Source of the DNA: Pisolithus tinctorius
Lineage: Eukaryota > Basidiomycota > Agaricomycetes > Boletales > Pisolithaceae
Assembly: GCA_024663395.1 (NCBI GenBank)
Contig: JANFAH010000007.1
Span: forward strand, 558,001-622,000
DNA length: 64,000 nt
Direction: 5' to 3'
The first letter of the stretch is position 1. Each line of letters opens with the position of its first letter. Shown here one piece after another: positions 1-12,202 of this stretch. A program made the position numbers and the translations under genes. The notes beneath the pieces are model-generated. The model ran no database searches, was not told the DNA's origin, and saw nothing but the letters and a program-made list of their open reading frames with translations.

Positions 1-962
1 TCACAGGGACTGAGTAGATGCTCAGTCACATGACAAGCTATACATGACCAAAAATAATTACCATGTCCTGTGTCACATTCATTAAAGAATTTTTTCTCAG
101 CAGCAGTTACTGTCCTATTGCATTCCGTCATTGGGATGCAATACCTAGATTTATCTGTTATCCCAGCCCACAGCCATCCACAATGTGGCCCTTACCAAAT
201 TGCATGAATCCGCTTCTTCAGCCTCTTTTCCACTGCTCGCTCAATCACAAAGTTCTTCATCTCATCAAACTGCTTTGTGGACCCAGCTTCAAAACCACAG
301 GAATCATGAAAAACAAAGCCCGGGTTACTCTGAAACATGAACTGATGCTTAATACTATGGTATCCACGCTGGAGTACTCAGTTTCAACCTCAGTTTTCAA
401 GGGTCAAAATGGCATCTTACTGTCGAAGTGCCTTGCACAACAACACCATGAATCTGAGAATTGTCAGATAAGTGTAACTGACCCTAAACATAAGACTGTA
501 CCTTGTTTCCTTCCTCATCAAAAACCTCTGGTAGCTCTGTAGAGCCGCAGACCCTTTGAAGGATGGTAGTTTTACCTGCATTTGCTCTGCCTAAAACCAG
601 AATTCGAAATTGCTCAATATTTTTCATGTACTCTTTAGCCTTTTCAGAGTCAAGACGATATCCAGGTTTAGAAGTTGCTGTTGGTGTAACTTGGTATTAG
701 AAAGTTTGGATTTCTACCAGATGTGACGAACACACCAAGTGGAGTATCTTCCATCTCAGCCAGAACACGATTGCTAGTAGCTGTATTCCCACCCTAAGTA
801 CCTCATATTGTCATAAACTAAGACAAACGTACCTGCAACCATAGGTTCAGTGGCACCAGGAGCGATATCTATTACATCGCTTCCGCCGAAGCGACGAGAA
901 CCACTGCTGCTCGCAAGCGGGTTCCGCAACTCGAACCACTCTTCGACACGATCAGGAGCCAT
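1..962 (-). CDS. P-loop GTPase (G-domain protein), partial at left edge
   Basis: Cytosolic GTP-binding protein of the large fungal G-domain family; the cellular role is unknown. The start is ATG at 962. Exons, all in phase: 833-962, 502-677, 421-453, 196-329, 62-114 and 1-9, after which the gene leaves the window. The P-loop reads RILVLGRANAGKTTILQRV. The G3 region reads HDSCGFEAGS, which fits DxxG. The last visible residues, DTGHVPV, lead into the strand that normally carries the G4 (N/T)KxD motif, which lies outside the window. The N-terminus (MAPDRVEEWFELRNP) is a short variable stretch. The exon phases and G motifs make the family call safe; the substrate or partner cannot be told. Confidence 0.85.
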
Positions 963-2570
963 GTAAATGATTGTTTAGACCTAGTAGCGTAGAGAAAAAA
1001 GCGTCTCGGGGATCAATATGAAGTCGTCGTCGTCGTAGTGGTGAGGCAGAGGGCTGTCGCAACGCGAACTCATCGCCACTTTTCCCACGGGAGAACGTGT
1101 TGGGTCCTTTGGAGACAGGCATCTTGGCGCGCAGAACAACGGTCCCACTGTCAATCCGATTTGCCTACTAGGAAATTGACCATGCCCGTTTTCATGTCAT
1201 TCCCAAGCCTTCTACGAGTGACAATGACTCAAAGCCCGGTTATTAACTCACGGACGACTTGAAGACCCCGCACGAGGACCCGGTCAATAGCCTGGGTAAA
1301 TTGTAGTGGAAGTGTTTAGCTCGGTGCTAGATCCAAACCATCGTATGTATGTTCGTTGAACTTGTACTATGGTATCCAACCCTATACTTGAAGTCAGGAT
1401 CATGAGGCACAGTGACGCTAGGACTCCGTATAGTATACAGTAATTTTCTAGACCGCCTTTTTGTCCCTCCAAGAGAACCAAATCATTGACTCAGATTGCC
1501 CGGTAGCGCGAGCACCGTAACTCCACCCTTGTCCGTACCTGCATCCATGCGACTAGACCCATCTTCGGCGATCCGCGTAAGCCTCTGCAAATCCAACCAC
1601 ACCGTACACGCAAGATGATGTACCGCCCAAGACACTAAAACTCCTATGAGGCATACTTACCTGCCAGCGTCGCCTCAAGGTACACCCCCTGACATCTGGA
1701 AAAGCTGGTGCAGTGTTTGACCTGGGCCATCCAAAGCCACGGCAGACGACCCACTGCAGGCGAGGACGAACCATCCTCACAACTACCAGCACCAACACCG
1801 CCGGTCAGTCATGCCTGTATGGCGCCTGAACCATCTCCGACTTCGCATTACACAAGTCGGCGGTAGTCACTTGAGTAACGCATGGCCAGAGGCGGGAGCA
1901 GAAGTGCGGCGCAAACATGGCGGGTGAAAGACTCAGTGGTGCATAGCAAGATGTACGTCCGCGAGACAAGTTCTGAGGGGTGAGCAGGGGAAGTGGGGCA
2001 GTCGTTACCTCAGTACGAATGGGCGGAGATGGATGGTCCAGTAACAACCCCCGTCAACTTCTGCTGACGATTCCATTCCAGATACTCCGCTGTCTACACC
2101 GTTCTCAAGCATGCTCTCTCTCAGTCTCTCCCGCACGCAAACACTATAAGCCGAGTCCCCAGTGCTGCAGCAACACTGCACGACACGTGAAAACGTAGCA
2201 GTGGAACTCACCCGACGTCACCTCTGAGGCTACTCCTCGCCTCTTCTTCTACTACCTCGAGAGCGCTAATACCTAAGAGTATAAGATTCGTGCTACAAGA
2301 GATGCTCTCTGTAGCGATGTGCAGTGGTAGACATCCGGATGGGTGCGGATGGCGCACTCGAAGAAAGGTCTAAGAATGTTGGCAGTATATTCTAGACATT
2401 CATTACACGTATTACAATTTCAGTTTAACGTCAGGCTAGTTGGCTCTCTTTGGAGCATCCTCTCCAACGCACTGCCCTTTTTTTTCCTGAAATGGACAGG
2501 CATCATCACCGGCTACTAATATACGCGAGTTGAGCGGCTGATTAATCGATTATCACTGAGACCAACTCTC
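963..2570. other. intergenic region, no supported gene
   Basis: About 1.6 kb between the divergently oriented GTPase and penta-EF-hand genes. It holds only short open frames on both strands, none with a recognisable motif or a convincing exon chain. A short GTC run (gtcgtcgtcgtcgtagtgg) lies near 1024. It presumably contains both promoters. Confidence 0.5.
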
Positions 2571-3762
<1,192 letters not shown>

Positions 3763-4043
3763 ACGTGTAAACTGCGCTGTAATGCTGCAGAACGATTATC
3801 GAGAACCCATGTACTATATAGTATGTCTGCAGAAGCAGGATGCCGAATGTAACTACAACTTTAGTGTAACGAGTAGGTCGATGTGAACTTTGAAAGCGCG
3901 TCTAGAGTACGTACTTCGAATGAGTTCAATAATTGATGCCTAGAATGGGCGTTTCGACGGCATGTTGATACATATTACACTCTACAACAGTGGTACATAA
4001 ACTAGGACGCCAACGAACTGGGGGTATACTGCTGTGGACTGAC

Positions 4044-4955
4044 TCAAAACATGCGCAATGCGCTTGGTTGCGTAACTGAGAATGCGTCTCCGCGAGGACG
4101 TCCAAGTAACGGATCGTGGATTTTGGTGCTTGGAAGTTGCGCTCTCGGACTCGAGAGATATTCTATTCGAAGTTCCTGTGCATTCCAAAGCTCGTTAATT
4201 TGTTGTGGGCGATCTAGATGCACCACATGTCCTTGCCTCAAAAGACCGCTTCTCATATGCTGGTGCAGCAGTTATGCTCATGAAAAACTCGGGCGAGCCG
4301 GGGTTGATAGTGGTCGTCAAATATGCCGTCGCTGGCGAATCATTTGCATAGAAACCTGACGTCCGTGTAGAAGGAGCAGCTAGAGTTGAAGGAGGGGCGA
4401 CCTTGTTGCCCGCGGCGTAGGCGTTACATCGTAGCTCCTGTTCACCCACGACGGGTATACCGATCGTTAGTTAGGGAGTGTGGTAAAATTGAATGCATAT
4501 ATTTCTCCCCCATATCCTGGGAGGCGGGGAGGGGATGATCAAGAGCCTAGCATTATTACCAACCTCGTGCGAAAAGTGACTATAGAGGGGTTGTGCAGAT
4601 ATGCACTGGAAGCTTTCGTCTACAGATTTGAAGGGCTCGAACGCGTGTATAGCTGGAAGATCGGCAGGGAGACGTGTGGCACTGGTGTCGTATGTAGTGG
4701 GGACAGCCACAGGCACAAACAGAGGTGGGAGGCCCATGGCTGAACGGGCGGTGGGTGCAGCGGGAACCTGTGGACATGGTGCGGGTGGACGGTTTGTTGC
4801 GATATAGGCTTGGAGATAGTCCTGGATTCGTTGTTCCTGTGTCCCATTGTCAGTTGTGCCATGAGCAGATGAAAAATGCTCACCTCGAAGCTGATGTCGG
4901 GTGTCCGTGTGAGAGACACGCCGATGCTCATGAAAAGCTCCTGGCCACTTGACAT
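4044..4955 (-). CDS. small protein with three Nup98-like linker motifs
   Basis: Unrecognised protein of 225 aa from four phase-consistent exons: 4884-4955, 4564-4836, 4237-4437 and 4044-4175. It contains three diverged copies of one block: ELFMSIGVSL..ISFEEQRIQDY, SFQCISAQPLYSHFSHEELR, and EFFMSITAAPAYEKRSFEEL followed by RIEY. The pattern (F/C)xSI..xPxYxxxSxEELRxxxY resembles the conserved segment of Nup98 family nucleoporins (SISAMPxYxxxSxEELRxxDY), but there are no FG repeats and no autoproteolytic domain. Introns fall at the same place in each block (after SFE or SHE), so each block spans an exon junction, which suggests duplication of an exon-intron unit. The third of these introns has a GC donor. 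Function unknown; nuclear-pore relation is inference. Confidence 0.6.
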
Positions 4956-5063
4956 GGAGTCAGCCTGTGTGTTGCCAGTCCATCGTCGACGGCGGCGATC
5001 CAGGCCTCTGTCACCGCCAGTCACGCACAAGGCCATGTCACGCTCAGCCTGCTCAGCTGCTTC

Positions 5064-6718
5064 ATGGCACACCAGTGCATTGACTGGTCGCACAATCCGC
5101 CAGCCAGGAAATTAGACGTGCTCGTCCTGACTCATGGAGACACACACGTCTACACGATCGTCCCAAAGCTGTTCAAGGCGAGGCTGATGCTCCTCCCAGT
5201 CAACCAAGCAGTAGTACTAATCGTTGCTAACTGTGTCCGCTTGGCATCGGCCCGCAGGACCTCGACAGACTCGCCAGAGAAGAGTTTAGTCTACCAGACG
5301 ATGCAGACATCGAATTCCGCTCTTCATGCATCAATCTGTGCAGCGTTGGCATCCCCGCACGCATTGGGGAACACGTTTGGGAATATATCAGTTCGTTCAT
5401 CGGATGCATTTCTGTCATCGCACGGGAGCCCACCGGGAAATGTGCAAAGGAGTCAGGTTCGTACGATATCAATACATCTTTCGGGTGGATCGTGTGACGA
5501 GGACGTCGATGGTCGGTCGATTGATTCACGTCTTCTTAGAAGCCATGTCCCACCCCTCCCCGCCGCCTGCGGAGCAGTCTGTCAACGTCCCCATGCGCGA
5601 TGGCTATTCTAAACTACCTATGGACGGGAACGAAGGATACGATAATGTATATCCAACCGCTGGCAGTGGAGGAGCACAAGATGACATGGATCTACTCCTC
5701 GATGAAAGCAATATCGAGAAAAGAGAAGAAATCAGAAACGGAAAGCGTCGTGTAGCTAGCCCGGTTGAGAACTCGAAGACGACAGACGACGAAAAGGATG
5801 CACAGGGGACTGGGTTCGTTCTGAAAAAGCGTCGATCCCGACAGTTGTTAGAGAATGTCCCAGAAAGCGAAGACGAAGAGCCAGCGTCGAGACGACGCAG
5901 GATTTTCAGAGCTAGCCAGGAGGAGACCAGTCCGTCCAGTAGCGACCAGTTCGGGATGAAAGAACACTACACAAGAAGTAAACATCGGGCGCCGAGGTCC
6001 CCAACCAAACCGCGTACGCCTTTGCATTCTTCCTGATTGTCCAGAGAGCCAATCGTACTGGTCAGGGCGCGGAACTGCTGAGGAACATGAGTCCACGAAT
6101 AGCATGAGGTTTGACAGCCAGAAGGGAGCGGCTTCGCAGTCGCGAAGTAAGGCTGTCTCATGCTATCTATAGGGAATATTCGACTCAGTGTGTGCGTCTG
6201 ACAGGCAGGTCCGTAAAAGATGATAAAACAATTGTGAATACACCGTCTACAACTGCATACAGAGGATTAGAACCGGAACCAGGTACGTCTCTTGCATTCT
6301 CAGCGACGTAATTTTTTGCAGGAAGATTACGCTGATAATTAGTGTTCACCCAACCAACACGAGGAACCCAACAAGAGGGACAGGAACGGATGTATATTAT
6401 TGTTGCACATCGCCCTTCGAAGCAGGAATCCAAGTTTGCTGTCAAGGGCTCGACCAAAGTGTCAAAAGTCGTCTCGAGTGTGTGCAAGTCCTTTAGCTTG
6501 CATGCCGCGCAGTAAGTAAAAGTCTACTTGATGAACAAGTGTTGTAAACGGACGCTTTTGCACGCAGGGCAAGGCTGTTCCTTATTGTAGATACGACTGA
6601 CGACGATGGAATTATGGAAAATCTATTCCCGTGTGATGTGGACGATTCGATGACGAGGGCTGGCGCGGAACCCAGCGGCGAGTCCAAGTTTTTACTGACG
6701 CTCCCTGATGATCCATGA
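5064..6718 (+). CDS. hypothetical protein, charged linker and possible beta-grasp C-terminus
   Basis: Seven exons join to 439 aa: 5064-5210, 5258-5456, 5540-6013, 6045-6146, 6205-6282, 6343-6511 and 6568-6718. The N-terminal third reads as a folded region (DLDRLAREEFSLPDDADIEF onwards). The middle is a basic/acidic disordered linker with nuclear-localisation-like clusters (KKRRSR, SRRRRI). The last 90 residues alternate strand and helix: RMYIIVAHRPSK, then FAVKGSTKVSKVVSSVCKSF, then ARLFLIVDT. This recalls ubiquitin/SUMO-like folds, without sequence proof. ATG 5064 has a good context and is divergent to the Nup98-motif gene, whose ATG is 108 bp away. If the first two exons are wrong, the protein would start at ATG 5545. 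Not recognised by name. Confidence 0.6.
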
Positions 6719-7838
6719 TCACGGGAAGCGGGATCATGGGCGTTTCACTGATGCCGATGTTGACGCTTGGGCAGTGCGCGCAGTGCGATGCCAAAGATTA
6801 TGTATCCCCCCCTGTGTTGGTGTTCCGTATATCTGGTTGCCGATCATTGTAATCTATTATCAAGTTAACAAGTACTGTCTACTGTGTTCCCTATCCCGCC
6901 AGGCCAAGCATCTCGAGTTCAGCCTACGCAATGTTCTTGATGTTGCGGCTTTCCGAGGCAGGCAAATCGGCGACAATGCGCATATCCCCATGCAAATGTT
7001 CCAATGACGCATGGTGGCGTGAAGAAGTCGTGCTGGTTATTTTCATCACCTTAGCAAGCTCAACGCCTAGATGCATTGTGATGCGTAGGTTCAGTATCGT
7101 CCTGAGAGTCGGTGTAAATTAGATGTCATTGTCGTCATTGTCATCTATGGCTTTTCTATGTCACTTCGTCCGTCCGGGGCGAGGTGAATGTCCATCACGT
7201 GGCATGACAATGGAGGCACCGTAGCTGGTTGGATCCAGCACGACTACTACATGGTAGCAAGGAAGTCCAAATGGTTCTCGAAAGAGAACCACCCTCACTC
7301 AAGAGCTGATTGCTGACCTGGGGGTGTGCATCATGTTTGCAGGCCTTAAAGCTTAAAGGCTGGGCAGGAAGCTTCCCTCCCCCCCTCCCCAACCCGTGTA
7401 TACCAGACCCGGGATGGGTCACCCTTAGCACTGAAAGCATCACACCTCATCAATTGCCCCACTGGGGTAAGGGTAACTCCCATCGTTGGTAGTCCTACTG
7501 GTAGCTACTTAAATGACTCGGGATAGGCGGCGGTTGGGGCAGCAGTAGCCCCCTGATGAGAGCTTTCGCAGGCTCAAAACTGCTGTGCCCTCCCCTTACC
7601 TATCTTTACGTCTACTGTACACGGCCCTGACCGTCAGGCCTCAGGGAGGGGTGGCTGACGGAGGTAGTACTTCCCTAGCACATAGATTTAAAACTACCTC
7701 CCAAGGGGGGTAGTTGGCTAGTAATGTAGCAAGGTCCCTTTTCAGCACCACCCTAGGAAGACTATGCATTCCTGCTAGAGAACAGTAAAAACAGAGTAAA
7801 GATGATATACACTGTATGTACATCGGCCCAGCTGTCAT
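6719..7838. other. intergenic region with a perfect 9-bp inverted repeat
   Basis: Lies between the ends of two convergent genes. No exon chain or motif supports a gene. It contains GGAGGTAGT at 7660-7668 facing ACTACCTCC at 7693-7701, a possible hairpin with a 24-nt loop, and C-rich tracts near 7378. Confidence 0.45.
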
Positions 7839-9069
7839 TCAATCGAAGGCACCTTTTCCAATGCGCTGAGCAATGTCGTACCCGGTAGCAAGATGAGATA
7901 GCCTTGCATCCACTACGTAGCCCTGTCGAGAATGAGGAATTGCTCTTCGTGCTGCGAAAACAACACACTCACTTTCTCATCGTATTCTGCGGACGAGATT
8001 ATAAGGGGAACGGACATCGGAAAAGCTGGGTCTAGCATGGTATACACGTACCCTTTAACGTAGTGTTCAACTTGTCAAGTGCAATGACCCGCTTCACGAT
8101 ATGCTCGCCCACGTCCAGCTTCGAATCTGGCATTTCGAGTTGGTCATTCATTGGCACGCTGGCCACTACAAGCTTCATGTTCGCGTTCGACATTCCTATG
8201 GCTCAGAAGTGAGCGGAGAGCGCCTATATTGCCTAACAACTCCAGCGCTCCCCATACGGTGGCCTACCTGGATCTGAAAAGATGATAGGGGATGATTCTG
8301 TGACCTTCTCAGCCTTGTAGCCTGTCTCCTCTTCCAGTTCACGGACCGCAGCTTGTTCTGCTGTCTCGTTTTTGTCGATTAAACCTGTAGGACAAAGCAA
8401 GTGTTCAGGTGATTCAAGGATGGTAGGTACATGCCACATACCCGCGGGGAGCTCTTTTTACAACGTCGGCGGGTGAGAGATGTTCTGTGCGACTGAAATG
8501 CCTTCGAACATACCTATAACGAACTTGTCAACTGCGGGTCTGTACTGTTCGATGACGACTGTCGATAACGGAAACGCATTCGTCTTGGAACGCAGAATCG
8601 CAAGAATGGCAACCGCTGAGGACCATAAGCTGACGGAAACTAAGGTGATAGTTATCTGCACAACGCACCGTCTATACCGGACGCACCGCGTGTTCTACGT
8701 TCCGCACTCTCCCAGATGCGCTGAGCGTGGTATCAGGTAGTGCGATGGAGCGTCACCGGAACGCTAAGCGGATCGCAGTGGGGTGAAACGCACTCACCTT
8801 TTTCCCGTCTTGATCAATGTAGTGTATCTTCTTCAATCCGATCCATCTAATAGACAGGGAATGAGAATTAGTTATTGATCGCCGTGGCGTATGTACTTTG
8901 CTTGATCAGTGTCCAGTGGGGTAACTTCGATGACCTTTGGCTCGAGTGGCATCTTGGAGGGAACGAAATTGGCGGTAGACAGTCTCAGATTAGGTTTCTG
9001 TAGTGAGTATGTTGGAACGGTCCTCAGGCAGTTGTTAGACGACAACCTCCGGGAGCCTGCCAGCCACAT
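7839..9069 (-). CDS. ADP-ribose pyrophosphatase (Nudix hydrolase)
   Basis: Hydrolyses ADP-ribose and related sugar nucleotides to AMP plus ribose phosphate. Exons in phase: 8897-9069, 8798-8846, 8678-8720, 8514-8615, 8442-8453, 8268-8384, 8052-8195, 7973-7986 and 7839-7922. The Nudix box is complete: [11 protein letters not shown] followed by [12 protein letters not shown]. Upstream are the family segments [16 protein letters not shown] and VVIEQYRP. Exons 5 and 8 are only 12 and 14 nt. Two starts are possible. ATG 8950-8952 gives 206 aa, the usual cytosolic length. ATG 9069 adds 39 residues rich in Arg, Ser and Leu ([18 protein letters not shown]), like a mitochondrial presequence. Family call firm; localisation is inference. 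Confidence 0.9.
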
Positions 9070-9319
9070 GATAATTAATGTGTGGTCATCAAGTAGCGGC
9101 TTTACATTTACAAACTAGATGAACTTTTTGAAACCGTCGTCTTCGTAAACCGTGAATGTCCAGGAACCTTGGATACCTTGTTCTTTTGAATGCAGACTTG
9201 CCAATTTGGCCCCTCAACGTTGCCCAGCGACCAACGTACTGTCGACAAGAATTCCCTTGTTCTCGATGCAGTGGTCTCCTCTGAAGCGGGATCCTACAAA
9301 GACCTTCAAATACTACCCA

Positions 9320-10307
9320 TGTCCCACTATCAGCCGACATTGAAAAATGCTCTGCGCGCTCTTTGGTCCGTCGATATTCTGCCGCACCCCGCAAGAACAT
9401 TTGGAGAGCCAATGGAGGCGAAATATCCAACTACCACCCACACCCCCTGAGCGGTGAGCCTCCTGAGTTGAACCGTGCAGACAGTTTGTAGAGCCGACGG
9501 CCCATGGTCACTCTAGACACGTCCGTGTTTATTTATTCCTCGAGTGGCAAGAAGGACAAGATGATAAGGAGCTTCTCGACGGCCTGCTGTACTTAAAAGC
9601 AGACGTGCCTCTTGAACCTACGGGTAAACTCTCACTCCTGCGCATACGTGCGATGTGGGGTCTGGAAAATTGTATTGTGAGTCTTTTCGTCCTTTTCCGA
9701 TCATCCACATTTCATTTTGATGGCCCTGGCAATGGTTTAGCCAATAGACCAATATCGACGTATGGCTTTCAAAGCAGCCCACCCTCACTACCTGTCGCCT
9801 ATTGCTATTGGGGTGCTCGCAGACGAAAACGGCGTGCTGAAGTTGTTTGGTGAGTGAAGACACGCCTGCGCTTTTCTCCCGATGTATGTAGCTGGGCCAA
9901 CGTCTCAAATGGACATCTCCAGAACCTAGACCATCCGATTCCACCATCGCCATGCGGGAGAAGCGCATGCAGTATGTGAGGCGATACCAGGCAGAAACCA
10001 CTTGGTTGTATGAAACCGCGATTCAAAAAGCGGACGAAGCTGTCAGCAGTAAGAAAATGGTGCGTGACTCTTCTGGGCAATGTAGCGTTTGGCTTCCAAA
10101 CGCAAAAATGACCGTAATAAACAGTTCTTCGTGTTGGTTGTGTTGGTGATCTGTATGGTCGAGGCTCTGGTACGCTTCATGGACAGGTCGAGCCAGTTGG
10201 AGACTTGCTTATGGACACCTTGGGCATTGTGGCCCGAATTCAAGAACGAGTATGCCCACAGCCGTCTGATGGATGACCATGGTTTCTTTTATTGCATGGG
10301 ACATTAG
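9320..10307 (+). CDS. conserved hypothetical protein, possibly mitochondrial, ends uncertain
   Basis: Multi-exon gene I do not recognise. Well-supported exons are 9492-9623 (VRVYLFLEWQEGQDDKELL), 9748-9849 (MAFKAAHPHYLSPIAIGVLA) and 9923-10059 (AMREKRMQYVRRYQ, then a helical Glu/Ala/Lys tail). Upstream, an open stretch to 9453 reads SLVRRYSAAPRKN, typical of a mitochondrial presequence, but it lacks an in-frame ATG and joins through a suspiciously short 38-nt intron, so the true start is unresolved. Downstream, two acceptors fit the phase. 10125 gives a hydrophobic segment FFVLVVLVICMVEALV; a later one near 10185 gives a soluble tail. Coordinates at both ends are therefore approximate. Confidence 0.45.
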
Positions 10308-10979
10308 CCACCCTTTCACGTCATTTGCGACACTGCACATTCCTGTCCTCGTATCAACTGGACAGTTAGTCGTGTACGCTGCCTGTATTTTCTCCCCATG
10401 TTTTAGCATTCTTAAATTAAATCATGGCCTTGTGCATGTACTGTCACCAGCAGCCGACATATTTGCTCATCAGTGTTACAGCTGTACACGGAGCATATGC
10501 ATCCTGCCTACTTGGCTGAAGCTCGTTACCAAGTAGCCCTTCTATTTTTCAGCGAGTTTCGGGTAAGTAGAGAGGACCCGCGAAAACCCGAGCAGTACGG
10601 GTAAGGTGCGCATCGTTGGCGCAGGTTAAAGTTATGTCACACCGTACCCGTACCCCCCATACCGTGGCCAAGATACCGTCGTTATCCGTACCCGAGTACA
10701 ACCGCACAGTAAGGCTGCCAATGCATGGATGATCGTTGCCTCCTGCTGCTTATCCATGCTGTGCAAAGTACCGCTTCTGAAGTACGTGTATGGTCGATCG
10801 AGCTGACGAAGGTCGCCAATTCCTCGATTCCAGCGCGGCACAGTCGTATGAAGACGATGGTGACGGTGAATACTCATACTAAACCTATAGCAATACAGAG
10901 AGGGCTGTTGATGAGGAGATTCGGGTCTAAGTTACAGGATTAAGCATGGCATACGATGAAACGTACTTGGAGATGCTTG
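10308..10979. other. intergenic region with CCCGTACGG-type short repeats
   Basis: No gene supported. From about 10567 to 10710 the motif ACCCG/CGGGT recurs in both orientations, for example agtacgggtaag near 10592 and ccgtacccgtacccc near 10643, giving short inverted repeats. Confidence 0.4.
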
Positions 10980-11327
10980 TCATCCTCGAGGGTCGACGTC
11001 AGTGTGCCTCTTCAACCAACGCTCCACAACGCTCTGCATGGGACAAGCGCTCGACTCCGCATCCTTACCATCCTTCTTGTACATTTCGTCACAACAGAGA
11101 TACAAAGCCTTGACGAACTTGTCGCATCTGTCAGGGTGATATGTGTTCGCAGACAGACAATTTTGCAATGTACACGCTGCGGAAAAGTATGGATGAATAC
11201 GGCGATGTCTTTGGCCCATTAGGCCATTTGCTCACCTTCGGCCTGGCAACGCGCCGGGCGAGACTTGAGAGGGAATAATCGTTAGCTGTCGGAACGCAGA
11301 TGAGAAGGGGATTCAAGTTCGCACCAT
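10980..11327 (-). CDS. CMC4: twin CX9C mitochondrial protein CMC4
   Basis: Small protein of the mitochondrial intermembrane space, imported and oxidised by the Mia40 pathway. Exons: 11325-11327, 11236-11263 and 10980-11176, giving 75 aa. The first exon is only the ATG codon; its intron (gtgcga..ctaac..aag) has a good branch site. The fold signature is exact: Cys 7 and 17, then Cys 28 and 38, each spaced CX9C (CQAEACTLQNC and CDKFVKALYLCC). The tail CPMQSVVERWLK is the conserved C-terminal segment. Family call strong. The ATG-only exon is inferred from phase and from the absence of another in-frame ATG. Confidence 0.85.
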
Positions 11328-11880
11328 AGTTGTTGGTGGGTGAACACGTCGTCGACAAAGAAACGAAATGTGCTATCTTACGTAACCGCACCCCTAACTT
11401 GCGTCAGCCTGTGCCGAAAGCTCTCCGATACAGAAACTCCCGAAACAATGGTAGAATGGAGACTCCAAGGAACCGTCAAAGTGTGATGGCCCCGAAACAC
11501 GGTGTATACACGGTTCTCCTTATCACAGAGCCTTTCGTATTTGATCTTGGAGACGCCAAATATACCAAACTACGCGCCGTGCGATTGCCGCGAGCTAAAC
11601 AAGGATTTTCCGCTCCTTTCCAGATGAAACAAACCAGAAACGGGCCTTATAGGTTCGAATTCGCCATTGTACACGCACAAAAACACAAGTATTGGTACAT
11701 ATGGTGACAGAGGATGCACTGGCTTTCCAACGACACCAAAGAAGAAAGAAGAAGATGCACAGTCACACAATGAGGGCGTGGAAATATAGCGCCCGAAGTC
11801 TCTGTTGATTGGCAGGGATGGTCAGCCAATGCCAGTAAGACTTGATCCACATACTTGTTGACTCCAATAGTTACGTATGT
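11328..11880. other. intergenic region, no supported gene
   Basis: A 125-codon plus-strand frame (11330-11707) spans most of it, but no motif, splice structure or family resemblance supports coding. The region probably carries the CMC4 promoter. Confidence 0.4.
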
Positions 11881-12202
11881 TCACGGGATCGGTGCCCATA
11901 ACGCGGTCGCGGCGCATGCGGCCATACATGTGCCTTGGGCCGCGTTACAAGCAAGGATCAGTGGGGGTGCTGCAGGGGCGGCAACCGTGCCGAAGGTGAA
12001 TCCAGCCAGTGAGTAACAACCCACGGTAAGCATGTTGCACCCTGTAATAGGAAACGCATCAAGCAATAGTAAGGAAGCGTATGACTCGGTATTAGGCCAG
12101 TTTCAAGGACTCACCGGTTTGACAGGCAGCATATGCTAGGGGGCCCGCCATTGCGACGGGTAACGTGCTGAGAGCGAGGAGACTAAGCAGCTTGAAGTTC
12201 GT
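11881..12202 (-). CDS. small secreted Cys-containing protein, zygote-specific-protein-like
   Basis: Resembles the short secreted proteins with CQTxCN..CY..ACNAAQGTCMAACA spacing, common in mushrooms and usually annotated zygote-specific-like; their function is unknown. Exons 12115-12202 and 11881-12041 join in phase to 82 aa. Residues 2-18 form a signal peptide (NFKLLSLLALSTLPVAMA), and the mature part is Ala/Gly/Cys-rich. The codon where ATG is expected, right before AACTTCAAG, is ACG at 12200-12202. The only upstream ATG (near 12221) is out of frame and soon stops; the next in-frame ATG (MAGPL) would remove the signal peptide. So this is either a non-AUG start, an unseen 5' exon, or a start-loss allele. 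A TATA-like catataaaaagg lies about 35 bp upstream. Confidence 0.6.
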
